From Iris pallida (lineage: Eukaryota > Streptophyta > Magnoliopsida > Asparagales > Iridaceae): a DNA stretch of 64,000 nucleotides. Positions 50,190 through 61,703 of this stretch are shown one piece after another. A model generated the notes under the pieces. That model saw only the letters and a list, made by a program, of their open reading frames with translations, did not search any database and was not told where the DNA came from. The position numbers and the translations under genes were made by a program. The stretch spans positions 41,165,211-41,229,210 of the forward strand of contig JANAVB010015600.1 in assembly GCA_029216955.1 (NCBI GenBank), in the 5' to 3' direction. How positions within the stretch are numbered: position 1 is the stretch's first letter; each line of letters opens with the position of its first letter.

Positions 50190-50465
50190 CTACTGTCGTC
50201 TATGCTGGGGCAGATAGAACTCCCTCAGCCAGCGCACATAAGTAGGATCTGCGGCAGCCAGATCAATATCCAGAGGAGATGGATGACTGGAACTCCCGGT
50301 GGAACTGCCCTGTGGTGCCACCTCCTCCTTCACAGCTCCCTCGGCTTTAGGAATTACTTCTGGAGCAGCTCTCTCGGTGGAACTGCCCTCTGGAGCTGGA
50401 GCCACCTCCTCTTTCACAGCCATCTGTGCCGCCCTCAAGCGAGATCCTCGGGTCTTAGGTGCCAT
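50190..50465 (-). CDS. Small acidic ORF in CACTA-B, copy 1 (91 aa)
   Basis: The minus-strand ATG at 50465 follows a splice-acceptor-like TTCTCACAG. The protein starts MAPKTRGSRLRAAQMAVKEE, has two VKEEVAP words and a Ser/Pro stretch, and ends YVRWLREFYLPQHRRQ. A diverged copy lies at 57487-57726. It may be the last exon of a longer CACTA gene. No known domain is recognised. Confidence 0.45.
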   Translation of the reverse strand: MAPKTRGSRLRAAQMAVKEEVAPAPEGSSTERAAPEVIPKAEGAVKEEVAPQGSSTGSSSHPSPLDIDLAAADPTYVRWLREFYLPQHRRQ

Positions 50466-50542
50466 CTGTGAGAACGGGTGCCATCTCGTTTGAGTACATT
50501 TTCGAAAGCAGATAAAATACAGAAAATTCAATTTTTTGCCAA

Positions 50543-50744
50543 GTGTGAGAACGGATGGCTCAGAACACAACCCAAAATTCATTCTAGCATATATTAGTAT
50601 GAATCATCTATGTTCTGTACATATGGTGTAGTATATGTTCTTATCGTATCTAGTATCTGAATAATGTAACAGAATCAAGATGAACTCACATAATGTAATA
50701 CTAAGACATCATCTACTACTATATAAGATATAGTGATAGGTTGT
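50543..50744 (-). repeat. CACTA-B internal repeat, copy 1 (split by the solo LTR)
   Basis: The block begins GAACGGATGGCTCAGAACAC and contains GTACATATGGTGTAGTATAT and GAATCAAGATGAACTCACAT. It ends in GATAGGTTGT at the solo LTR insertion and resumes after 55707 (CATATCATCATTGTCGAGGG) to about 55830. Confidence 0.85.
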
Positions 50745-53700
50745 TGTCACGACCCGCACCCACTGTGGGGGTACGAGTACGTAACAGCGCCCAGCCTACG
50801 CCGCAGTATCGGTGGTAGAACGCTGTCCTAGGTTACTATCTAATCAACAACTCACGCAATTATATAATGTACTTGTAAAATCTCAACTATGAACGGAGGA
50901 CAAGTATAGATATAATGAAATCTCAATCACAGTCTAAGTACGATAAGATAACACAGAAGTTTATAACTAAAGACTAAACAACAACAATTATAAACTACTA
51001 AATAATAATATCTCAACAAACTCAAATACAAACTCATATCTCAAGTTATTACAATTCAAGTTCTAAAACATGAAAACTAAACCAGTCTACTAGCTAGTCT
51101 CCCGATCACTCCTGAGTGTCGGGGCCAAAGGTAGCTAATTCCTCGTCAGGTCCATAATGAGTAGGGCAAGTATCCTCAGGACAATCATCTATAAAATTTC
51201 AACAGGTCCAGTCAGGACAGGAACGAGCACATCTCATTTAGAAAACCCAAGTAAATGACAGAGAACTATAAAGCAATTATAGACAGTTGTATTGATGAAC
51301 ATGGCAGTTTATATTCAGGTGATGGTATAGAGAGACAGATAAGGTACAAGGAAAGTAAGTAACTAAACAAGAGAAGAAATCATGGCAATAATGACTGTAA
51401 AATAAAATCTAGCTGAACTAGAGTAACATGATGAATCTAGACAGTATAATATAAGTCGAGTGTAATCTCAATGTGAGTCTAATACAAGATGAGTCGAATG
51501 TAATTCTAATTATTGTTCTAATAAGGTGATTCGAATAAGGTGGTGCGAATAATGATTCACATGATGTTCTAACAATGATTCGAATAAATTCTCCAAGTGT
51601 GTTTTAAAATGCTGAGATAGACATGTAAACGGCTAAGGGTAATACGACACACCGTACACCTGGCCAAGTGTGGGATGGCTATCATTCAAATATCATTCAC
51701 AGAGGGGTGGTTCGAATAGTAGGAATGTTCATATGTCTACTCAGTATTTTCCCGTCCATTCTAATACAAGTGAATCCATAATCCGACACATCAATCGAAT
51801 ACAAGTCCAACTAGCACATGAAGATGAAAATAGGTGGTTCGAATAGTTCGAATGGTGATTCGAATAATAGAGGCAAGACGAGTAAAGTATGTGTGTCGTA
51901 TACATGAATTCAAAAATAAAAATACGTGTTTATAACAGAGAATAACATACAACTAACTAGAACTGAAGTACAGTAATTGACAAGTAAATGAGAGAACTAT
52001 CAGAGAATGTACTCGCCTGATACTCTGAAAAGAGTAGTGCAATATCAGATGTCTGCACCGGAGTCACAACGTCCTAAATAGAGCAGTACGGGTTATAATG
52101 TGTTTAAAATAAGACAAATAAAGTTTACAATACAATCTACATGATTTCTAGGTCGATCTAGGTCAAGTCAACTCTAAGTCAAACCTGGTCAACTGTCTAG
52201 GTCAAACTAGGTCCAAGTCAAACTTGGTCAACTCTGGGTCAACCGAAGTCAACATCTAGTCAAACTAGTTCAATATCTAGGGTTACATTGGTCAACTTGT
52301 CAAATGGGTCTCTATCTAGGTCAATCTCTATAGGGTTTGTTTTTAGTGATACTATGCAACTTGGTACTAACCAACATCCTATATTAAGCTATTTCATTAC
52401 TTCCCATGTACTTATCAAGTTACCCCTATCTTATGCCTATATTTCAAGCTCACAAATCCCATTTACCACTTATATATTATAACACAATAACTTACATATC
52501 TATATATATAGAGGTACATAGAACATGAAGACTAGACATGTGAGAACATGGCATCAATAAGGGGTGTAGTGTGTGTAAGGGTGTGTGGGTGACATTGTGA
52601 CAGGAATTAAATAGGGTGATGTGTGTAGGGAGTGTCATGTGTGTGACAGTGTGTATGTGACTGAAAATCAGTGATAACTAAACTAAATTAGGTGCAGACT
52701 GAGCTAATAAAGTTCAAGGCTGTTACAAACAAAGGGGGACTGAACAACTAGTGAAGGGAAAATGAAATGGGATTGAACTCTAACTGAAAAGGACTGTCAC
52801 TAAGGTTAACTAATACATGCATATGGCTAAATATCATGAACCAATGGCCCATTGGCCAACACTCAACTCAGTGAGTATCTAACTGATACTCACCAAGGTT
52901 CCTGCAGCTCCTGCTACTGCTGCATGCTTGCAGTAGGCCAAATGGCCCTACAAGGGGCAGGATCCCCTGCTTCATGCTACTGCCCTGCTGTAGGCAGGGC
53001 CTAGGCTAGCTGTTACTGCTGCATCCACTGCAATGTAAAACCAGGCCAAGCCAAGGCAAATGCCCAAATAAGCAATTGCAAACCCTGCTACTGCTACTCA
53101 GGATACCAACCCAAATCCAAACTTCTCCCTTCTCAGGTTTCTCATTACCTGTCAGTAGATTCATACCCAGGATCCCATGGATCCCAACCATCACAATACT
53201 CAAATTATACTTAATATCTCAACAAAAACCCTCACTATCAACATTAACTTATTCCAAATTCTCAGAAATTCAAACTGAACATTCAACATCAACCTATATT
53301 AGAAATTCCTAATTTCAAACAAATCTTATGTGACATCCAATCTCAGGAATCATAACCCGAACTCAAATCTCAGGAAATCTTAGAACTTATCTCAGACCAA
53401 GCCATCTGCTTGCTAATGCAAACCAATTGCGAAAGCCAAAACATCCTCATAATTCTCAGGTATCTCGAAATATCAACTCAACATCCCAAACCAAATGTCA
53501 AACTCTCTCACTAAATCCTTCGAACTCAGCATCACATATTCAAATCCTAACTCAGGTATCCAACTCAACATTCACTGATACTCTCAATCTCTGAACTGAA
53601 TGGCCTATGACCTAAGGAAATGAGCCAAAAGTGGCCAAGTGAGGCTGCCTACAGCAGTACCAAATGTCCTGCTGCTCTCAGAGCTAATGCAGAATCCCCA

Positions 53701-55702
53701 TGGCCAAATGTCTAAAGCCCAAGCAATATCTTAATCTTCCTTATGACACCAACTGACACTTACAGTTCTAACTAACACTGACTGTACAAAATCTAATATA
53801 CTAACTTAAAACCCAACTCCCTAGGTAATCTAACCCCCCAATATTACTAGTAAACCGAGTATCCCAATACTCAGTTCGAATATCGAACCCCAAGTCCAAT
53901 CAAATAACAGGCAACCCTAAACTAATACACGTGTCAGGAAGGTGTGCGTGTGTGTGTGAACCATGAGTGGTGTCAGTGTGTCGAGAGTGTCCAACCCAGT
54001 GTCTAAAATCGTGTCAGCAACAATCAGAGGCTTGCAGTAAACCAGAGTGTCAAGTGTTATGTGAGCACGTGGTCGAGTGATGTGCAAGTGCGAGTGAGTG
54101 CCAAGTGTGTACAGACATGTGGACATGTCACACGTATCTAATGGAACACCAATGAGTCCAAGAATTAGGACACGGGGTGTCCAAACCCAATATCGAATAG
54201 TGACAGGAAACTGCATCAGGGTAGCCTCGTGCAGCGAGGTTACGACCTCGTGCACGCGACACAGGGCACGACACGACTCGTGCTCGTGCCCACGTGTTCG
54301 CCCTATATAGGGCTACGTGTTCGTGTCCCTGACACGTCACCACGACGTGTCCATGAGGGACATGAAGCCCGTGTCAGAACCCCCAAAATCGCGTGTTCAG
54401 TCCAGTGTAAAACCCGTGCGGCCTCGTTTTCGTGTTCGACACGAAATAAGGTGTCATGAAACTTGGGGAGTGACTTGTCAGTCACTGCCCCAATCTCCAC
54501 ACCAAGTTTTACGTGTCGAAACGATGTGTCCAGCGAGAAACAGGACACGGGTAGCAGGACAGCGCACACGCGTGTCGTACAGCGGGTCCGCATCCAATTT
54601 CGACACGAAATCGATACGAAAATCACATCAGTATTCACAAAAGTTAGCATACACATTTAGATCTACAAATTCATATAATTAGTTTTACAAAAATCGAAAA
54701 TAAAATCCTTAGAGGCATTTCGTCGAACACCTATGTACATACGTTGATACCTGTCCGATACGGACACCAAACGGACACAAAATCCACCCAAATTCTAGGG
54801 ACAGCTAGGGGACTCCTAGATCTAGCCCTAAATGCAAAGAAAACGGAATTAAAATACAATTTAAGGGGTTTTACCTATAGATGCAAATAGCAAAAAAAAG
54901 CTCCAAAATGAAGCGTTCCTCCTTGCTAGCTCGGATCCCCAAATTGCTCAAAATCTGGGATTACTCTCCATAAACAGGAAATAGAAGGGTATTAGGCTCT
55001 ATTGCAAGAAACTAGAGTTAAAAGGATTTAAAATGGAGAATCTATGGAATGGGAAAGAATGGACAAATATTTCCTTTTTCCTATGTGCTCTTTCAATACA
55101 AAAGAGACAAGAACTAATTAGGAGATTATTTATAGGGAAGTGAATGACCTAGTGGCTGGTCATAAAGGAAATAATTAGGGTTAGGGTTTCACTTATGGGC
55201 TATGGACCAAGTTGCACTAGCTAACTAGCTCAAGTCCTTAGCCTTTGGTCCAATGCAAAAATCTTCCTACTCTCTCCATGAAACTTAGCCAACTTAAGTC
55301 GACCAAGACCAACTTAAGTTAGATTAGGGTCCCATACCATATTAACAAAGTCACCAAAGTCAAGGTCAAAGTCTAGGACAGTCTCTTAAGTCACAGCTAG
55401 CAAAGTCAAAATTAACAATCACTAATGCAATAAATCATAAAATAATTCCAAGAGGTCAAATGACCAAAATACCCTCGTGCTCAAAAGTAAAAATAAATTA
55501 TCCTAATGATGTGGTCAGGCTCTAGGTCAGGCAGTCCCTCAGGTTACACTAGCAAAGTATCAAAATCACAAGCCATGATTTAAAATAGTTTTAAATTGAT
55601 TTAAAAAATTACCAAAAATCCTATCATTATTTAAATAGCAATAAAAATGATTATAAATGCAAAATTTCAAAAATACCCTCATTTCAGAAACTGGGTGTTA
55701 CA
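50745..55702 (-). mobile_element. Solo LTR D (4,958 bp) inside CACTA-B
   Basis: It starts TGTCACGACCCGCACCC and ends GAAACTGGGTGTTACA, like the LTR at 4765-9289, with a perfect 5-bp TSD, GTTGT (50740-50744 and 55703-55707). Removing it restores a CACTA-B internal repeat unit. No gag or PBS is inside, so it arose by LTR-LTR recombination. Bases 53930-54640 are rich in CGTGTC words, as in the left element's LTR. It is related to but longer than that LTR. Confidence 0.93.
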
Positions 55703-56666
55703 GTTGTCATATCATCATTGTCGAGGGATGAGGGTCGAAGGACAGTCAACTTTATCTACGGCTACATAGTTTCTGCCTCGCCAGTCGAATGGCTGCAAGA
55801 ACTATGTCCTGATCACCATGTTGTACCGTAGATTAATGCAAATGGAGCTGGAGCCAAAATACATAATCCAAAATACAAAATACAGAATCCAATCCTTAGG
55901 TTCGCCGAAAATACAAAAACAAAGATTGACACACAGTACTAATTCATATGTGTTTTAAGTGTGAGAATGGATGGCTCAGAACACAACCCAAAATTCATTC
56001 TAGCATACATTAGTGTGAATCATCTATGTTCTGTACATATGGTGTAGTATATGTTCTTATCGAATCTAGTATCTAGTATCTGAAAAATGTAACAGAATCA
56101 AGATGAACTCACATAATGTAATACTAAAACATTATCTACTACTATATAAGATATAGTGATAGGTTGTCGTATCATCATTGTCGAGGGATGAGGGTCGGAG
56201 GACAGTCATCTTCATCTACGGCTACATAGTTACATGAGCTAGTCGTCGCAAAACGTCGCTAATAGCGACTAATTTAGCGACGTTAGTATGAACGTCGCTA
56301 AATTCTAATTATATTCCCCCCACCAATTCATTTCCCCCTATTTTACTCTCTCACTCTCTCTCCTCCCCCCTCCGGCGCTCTCACTCTCTCCGGCGCTCTC
56401 ACAGTACTAATTCATATCTGTTTTAAGTGTGAGAACGGATGGCTCAGAACAAAACCCAAAATTAATTCTAGCATACATTAGTGTGGATCATTATGTTCTG
56501 TACATATGGTGTAGTATATGTTCTTATCGAATCTAGTATCGGAAGGATATAACAAAATCAAGATGAACCCACATAATGTAATACTAAGACATCATCTACT
56601 ATAATAACAGAATCAAGATAGGTTGTCGTATCATCATTGCCAAGGGAGGGAGGTTAATTGGAGGAA

Positions 56667-57006
56667 GTTACTGCAGAAAGTGAAGACCGACATGAACTGA
56701 CGCACGAAAATGAGGAGCTCTAAGCTGAAACAAGAAAAGTTGTACTTTGGAAAAAGAACACTTGTAAACTCTTTTTCACAAAGCAAGCTATAATTAAAGA
56801 ATACAGAACAAGTATCGAGTTCGTAACTCAAGTATAGAGCTTACAAGAGTTATAAACTCGATACTTGTTCTGTATTCATTATATCTTGCTTTGTGAATAA
56901 AGAGCTTACAAGAGTAGAACATCCAAAACACAACTTTACTTGTTACAGTTTTGATCTCTTCCTTTTCGTGCGTCAGTTCATGTCAGTCTGCACTTTCTGC
57001 AGTAAC
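56667..57006. repeat. Long hairpin inside CACTA-B
   Basis: The ends GTTACTGCAGAAAGTG and CACTTTCTGCAGTAAC are perfect complements. Arms of about 150 bp (for example AATACAGAACAAGTATCGAG against CTCGATACTTGTTCTGTATT) surround a loop of about 30-40 bases. A transcript would form a long, imperfect double strand. Confidence 0.85.
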
Positions 57007-57486
57007 GACCACAAGTTTTATGTTCTTTAACGATATATTTCACATGCTTAATTGCCAAATATGGGGACAAATGGCTCAAAATACAACCCAAAATTCATTC
57101 TAGCATACATTAGTGTGAATCATCTGTGTTCTGTACATATGGTGTAGTATATGTTCTTATCATATCTAGTATCTGAAGAAGGTAAAAGAATCAAGATGAA
57201 CTCACATAATGTAATACTAAGACATCATCTACTACTATATAAGATATAGTGATAGGTTGTCATATCATCATTTCCGATGGATGAGGGTCGAAGGACAGTC
57301 AACTTTATCTACGGCTACATAGTGTCTGCCTCGCCAGTCGAATGGCTGCAGGGACCATGTCCTGATCACCATGTCGTAGTCCAATACAATCCAGAGATTG
57401 ACACAGTACTAATTCATATATGTAGTCCAATACAAATAGTCTAATACAAAAATAACCTAATACAAATAGTCCAATACAAATAAGTA

Positions 57487-57726
57487 CTAATAGCTAATAT
57501 GAACCACGCAGCTCACACAAATGCTCAGTGATACGATCACGCAACCACCTCGAATAAGTGGATCGATGGCGGCAGGAGAGATGTAGTCCATTGCAAGTGT
57601 TGGATGAATAAAACTCCCGGTCTCACTAGCTACCGGTGCCACTTTCTCCTTAACAATAGGAGGAGCCACCTCAGCATTTACTGTTTTCCTCAAACGACGT
57701 GCCGCTCCTCGGGTCATGCGTGCCAT
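57487..57726 (-). CDS. Small acidic ORF in CACTA-B, copy 2 (79 aa)
   Basis: The minus-strand ATG at 57726 again follows an acceptor-like CTTACCAG. It begins MARMTRGAARRLRKTVNAEV and includes KEKVAPVASETGSFIHP, clearly related to the ORF at 50190-50465. The C-terminus differs after a probable frameshift. No known domain. Confidence 0.4.
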   Translation of the reverse strand: MARMTRGAARRLRKTVNAEVAPPIVKEKVAPVASETGSFIHPTLAMDYISPAAIDPLIRGGCVIVSLSICVSCVVHISY

Positions 57727-58369
57727 CTGGTAAGATCAATATTCACAAATAATATAATTGTAATATAAGCAAGCTAACTAAAGGAACCATTATCTCGTTT
57801 GAGAACATTTTCGAAAGCAGATAAAATACAGAAAATTTGATTTTTTGCCAAGTGTGAGAACGGATGGCTCAGAACACAACCCAAAATTCATTCTAGCATA
57901 CATTAGTGTGAATCATCTATGTTTGTACATATGGTGTAGTATATGTTCTTATCGTATCTAGTATCTGAAGAATGTAACAGAATCAAGATGAACTCACATA
58001 ATGTAATACTAAGACATCATCTACTACTATATAAGATATAGTGATAGGTTGTCATATCATTATTGCCGAAGGATGAGGGTCGGAGGACAGTCAACTTTAT
58101 CTATGGCTATATAGTTTCTGCCTCGCCAGTCGAATGGCTGCAGGGACTATGTCCTGATCGCCATGTCGTACCATAGTTTTTGCCTCGTCAGTCGAATGGC
58201 TGCAGGGACTATATGTTCCGATCACCATGTTACCAATTGACCAACCAACAAAACTACTTGTTATAAATATCGGCACTATCGATGCGTTCGAATCAGAGTA
58301 TCACATTTTCTGGTATCAAAAAATAAATAATTGTAACTGAATTATCCTATTTTCGGCACTATCGGTGCC

Positions 58370-59030
58370 CCTGACCAAGCCCTCCACCCCTCCCCCCCCC
58401 CCACACCACCCCTAACCCTAACATGAACCCTAACCCTCCCCTCCCCCCAGCTCCCCTCCCCCACCTCCCCCCCCTCCCCCCCTCCCGCTCCCCTCCCCCC
58501 CCACCCACACAAACCAACCCCTAACCCGAACCCTAACCCTCCCCACCCCCTGCTCCCCTCCCCCAGCCGCCCCCACCCCCTCTGCTTCCCTCCCCCAGCC
58601 GCCCACCCCCCTGCTCTCCAACCCTAGCCGTCCCCACCCCCACAGCTCCCCTCCCACAGCCACCCCCACCCCCCTGCTCCCCTCCCCCAGCCGCCCCCAC
58701 CCCTCGTGCTCCCCTCCCCCAGTCGCCCCCACCTCCACTGCTCCCCTCCCCCAACCTCCCCCACCCCCTGCTCCCCTCTCCCAGCCGCCTCCACCCCCAC
58801 TGCTCCCATCCCCCAGCCGACCCCACCCTCCCGCTCCCCTCCCCCCAACCATACATACCTACCCCTAACCTGAACCCTAACCCTAGCTCCCCTCTCCCAG
58901 CCGCCCTCATCCCTCCGCCCCACCCCCAGCCACCCCCCACTCACCCCCCAACCACCCGCATATCCCCTGCCCCTCCCATCGAGCCACCCGTACCCCCCCA
59001 ACCACCAACAACCAAAATAGCCAGAGAGAG
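58370..59030. repeat. C-rich low-complexity tract in CACTA-B
   Basis: It is built of variants of CTCCCCTCCCCCAGCCGCCC and CCACCCCC, with telomere-like CCCTAACCCTAAC at its start and again near 58520-58540 and 58870-58890. The complementary strand has runs of G that could form G-quadruplexes. Long ORFs on the minus strand (58430-59001) are Gly/Trp/Arg low-complexity translations and not genes. Confidence 0.9.
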
Positions 59031-59094
59031 AGGGAGGGAGGGGAGAGTCACGAACCGGAGAGGGAGGAGAGTCACTGGAGAGAGTGAGAGTCGT

Positions 59095-59431
59095 CGGAGA
59101 GAGTGAGAGCGCCGGAGAGAGTGAGAGCGCCGGAGGGGGGGAGAAGAGCGAGTGAGAGAGTAAATGGGGGAAATAAATCGTTGGAGGAATATAATTAGAA
59201 TTTAGCGACGCTAATACTACCGTTGCTAATTTAGTCGCTATTAGCGACGTCAGAGCGACGTTTCGCGACGACTAGCTCATGTAATTAATATACGTCGTTG
59301 TTACGTCGCTTATTTCGTCGCTAGTAGCGACTATTAGCGACGTTTCAATAAAATGTTGCTAATGCACAATTTAGCGACGTTAATCGAACGTCGCTAAATT
59401 TATGTCGCCAATTGAGCAAATTTTAGTAGTG
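59095..59431 (-). repeat. 5' subterminal repeats and TIR of CACTA-B
   Basis: Subterminal TAGCGACG/CGTCGCTA repeats end at TAGTAGTG (59431). Bases 59100-59282 are also the inverted copy of 56232-56400, so an extra subterminal block lies inside the element. Confidence 0.85.
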
Positions 59432-59434
59432 GCC

Positions 59435-60959
59435 TAAGTGAGTCCAAGATATCAAAGCTCGTTACAATAACCAACCTAATTCTTATACAGAACTAAACTC
59501 ATCTTAACCCAACTACCAAACAACACAGAACACCCATTTCTACTAAGTACTACTGATCAACCACATCATACCTAATCCCTAGCCCAACGGCTAGTACACT
59601 TTCAAACTCTAGCCTATTCCCTCCTGGACTCGTGTGTCCAAAACAACACCAATTCGTGTCCATTTGATCCCTCTGGACACAATTAAACACGAACACAGAG
59701 CCAACGTACACTCACCATAACACAGACTACCCCGACACAAAGCAAGCTGAAACAACAGGAAAAAGAAGGATACAGACACAATCTCTCGAATCCCTACTGG
59801 ACACGACACATAGCATCTGAAGGTAAAATCAGAGAACGAAACATATACCTGTCCAAGTATGCACCTGACCCTGTTCTTAGTGTCCGACACAGCTCTCCTG
59901 AGTCCAAAAACTGGTAGTAGTCCCCACGCAAGCATTTTGCCAAACAGATCGTGTGCATGAAATGAAAACATAAATAGGAGCTCAATTCGAATTGCTTTGA
60001 CTCCAAAATTGGAGAGAATTCACAAGAACAAATCACCAACACAAATTTCAAATCAACTCCAAGAACTCAGACAATTGGATCGATCATAGACTATCGATAC
60101 ACACACATCGATCAGAAAAGTGGTGAAATCTTTCGAACAGGGAATGTTCACAATAGACTTACCAAATGAGAAGAGGGACCAATTCGATCTCCACGGTCGA
60201 TCCTTCGTGTCCGATCGATCGATCGATCCAAGGCGTTGATCCTCTGCGACTGAGTCTTTGTCTCGATCAATTCTCCACAGTCGACCTTCAAGCTTCGATC
60301 GCCTTGGCAGCAGCAACTAGAGCTCGTCAAGGAAGAAGAAGAGGACGGCAATGGAAGATTCGGCAGGGCTTCGCCGTGGTGGTGACTGATGAAGGAGTAG
60401 ACTGGGGTTTATTTATAGGCGATGGAAGAGCGGGTAGGCGGTTGCGCGGTCAGGCGGGCAGCGTCGAGGCAGTTGGGTGGGCAGCGTCGGTTAGGCGAGG
60501 TGGTGGAGACGGTTAGAAAATAGTTAGGAGTTGGTTAGGCGGTTGAGGAAAGTCGGCTCCTCGGCGTCGTCGTCGTCGTCTTGATTTCTCAAAGCAGTAA
60601 AAGAGAATGAATTGGGAAGAAGGACTTTTAAATATAACAGTTGGGTTTTATCGGGTACGGGTTACCGGGTTTAGTTTCTAGATTCGTGCCCAATTGAAGG
60701 ATAGGTCGGGCCAGCCCATGGCAATGGCTGAGAATGGCTGAAAAGAACTTGGAAAAAGAGTTGGAAAATCAATTCCTATTAAAGTTAGGAAAAATTCAAT
60801 ATTAAATCAATTATGCTTAAGATAATCAAAAGTAATTAGAAGCAATGAATTTAATTTGGAAAAATACTTTAATAATAAATAGTGAATCTTAAATTAAATT
60901 CTAATAAGAATTACATAAGAAATACCAAAATTTTATTATTCAGGAAAAGTGGAGTTACA
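59435..60959 (-). repeat. 3' LTR of the second Gag-only element, segment 2
   Basis: The LTR resumes after the GCC duplication and ends GGAGTTACA at 60959 (TGTAACTCC on the minus strand). It has a few GACACG/CGTGTC words (59630-59880) and a CGATCGATCGATCGATC run (60213-60229). Short ORFs in this part (59609-60516) are not recognised as genes. Confidence 0.85.
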
Positions 60960-60998
60960 AATCGCTCCCCCTGAAAAATTTCGTCCTCGAAATTTCAG
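60960..60998 (-). other. Polypurine tract region of the second Gag-only element
   Basis: On the minus strand this reads AAATTTCGAGGACGAAATTT, then TTCAGGGGGAGCGATT, directly before the LTR start TGTAACTCC. CAGGGGGAG is a clear polypurine tract, in the same setting as at 2651-2690. Confidence 0.75.
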
Positions 60999-60999
60999 A

Positions 61000-61700
61000 T
61001 GGCACGATTAGGAATAATCAAAAACAAATTGGCGCGATTCAAGCGGTACAAAGTGACAGTCATGAAACATGATCAAGGATAGTAGTCTCAATAGTATCCG
61101 ACAATCATACATATCTCGAGTCACTTCCCCTACAGTTTCTGCCCCGTTAGTATGCATCTGGCTGCAGTGAACCTTCGGTTCCGTGGTTCTGATAGTGATA
61201 GATTGCCAAAATATTCTCTCAACTTTATCCGATATCATCAAAGGATATTGAATTTAGGACTTAGTTTCAATAATACCGAAAAGCCCATAATTACCTGTAA
61301 TTACTTTAACTTAGAGTCCATGCCTCGCTAGTGTGCAGCTGGCTGCAATGAACTTTCAGTTTCCTTAATCCAGGTAAATGACTGTAGTGTACATCTGCCA
61401 CGTCATAGTAGCTTATCGAATATATCTCAACCTTATTTGGAAAATTTCCAAGAATTTTATGAAGAATCAAAATAAATTATTTTAACAATCAAAGTCATGA
61501 TATGAAGTGAACATGTAGTTTTATTAGGTACTAATGGACAACAAGGATCAAACAAGCGGCTATTACGAAACAATAGTAAAATACAGAGACTTTAGAAACA
61601 AGTCTTGAATATGAAACAACAAGGAAAGTCTAGATGCAAGAAAGAATCAAATGGAAGTGGCGACCCACAGTTTGCTCCAGCTATGCGAGAATGTCTCCGA
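61000..61700 (-). other. Non-coding 3' internal region of the second Gag-only element
   Basis: No gene. Two related words occur, TTTCTGCCCCGTTAGTATGC with ATCTGGCTGCAGTGAACC (about 61136) and CATGCCTCGCTAGTGTGCAG with CTGGCTGCAATGAAC (about 61320). They resemble GCCTCGCCAGTCGAATGGCT in CACTA-B. Confidence 0.5.
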
Positions 61701-61703
61701 TCT

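Larger units (their letters stand above)
55958..58232 (-). repeat. CACTA-B internal repeats, copies 2-5
   Basis: Copies of the block starting GAAYGGATGGCTCAGAACA begin near 55963, 56430, 57065 (diverged start) and 57857. Each contains the words TGTACATATGGTGTAGTATATG and AATCAAGATGAACYCACATA (one letter over shown as separate words), then GATAGGTTGTCRTATCAT. The second half (GCCTCGCCAGTCGAATGGCT, ATGTCCTGATCACCATGT) is present in full in some copies and duplicated once more near 58175. The copies are separated by other sequence, so this is dispersed duplication and not a simple tandem array. Confidence 0.8.
49444..59431 (-). mobile_element. CACTA transposon B, non-autonomous
   Basis: The ends are CACTACAAAAATTTGTCAGA at 49444 and the reverse complement of CACTACTAAAATTTGCTCAA ending at 59431. 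The 3-bp TSD is GCC (49441-49443 and 59432-59434). The left end shares subterminal repeats and the 3'-terminal block with CACTA-A in reverse orientation, so the element lies on the minus strand. No transposase is seen. Its interior is made of repeated 215-bp blocks, two copies of a small ORF, a long hairpin, an inverted duplication and a C-rich tract. A solo LTR (50745-55702) is inserted in it, leaving about 5 kb of its own sequence. Confidence 0.92.

Noticed and set aside
58405..58440. Interstitial telomere
   Set aside because: Only two or three CCCTAA units occur, the plant repeat CCCTAAA is not kept, and they blend into the C-rich tract.
58430..59001. Long overlapping minus-strand ORFs (120-140 aa)
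   Set aside because: They translate a C/G-rich low-complexity tract into Gly/Trp/Arg repeats in three frames at once; there is no gene-like feature.
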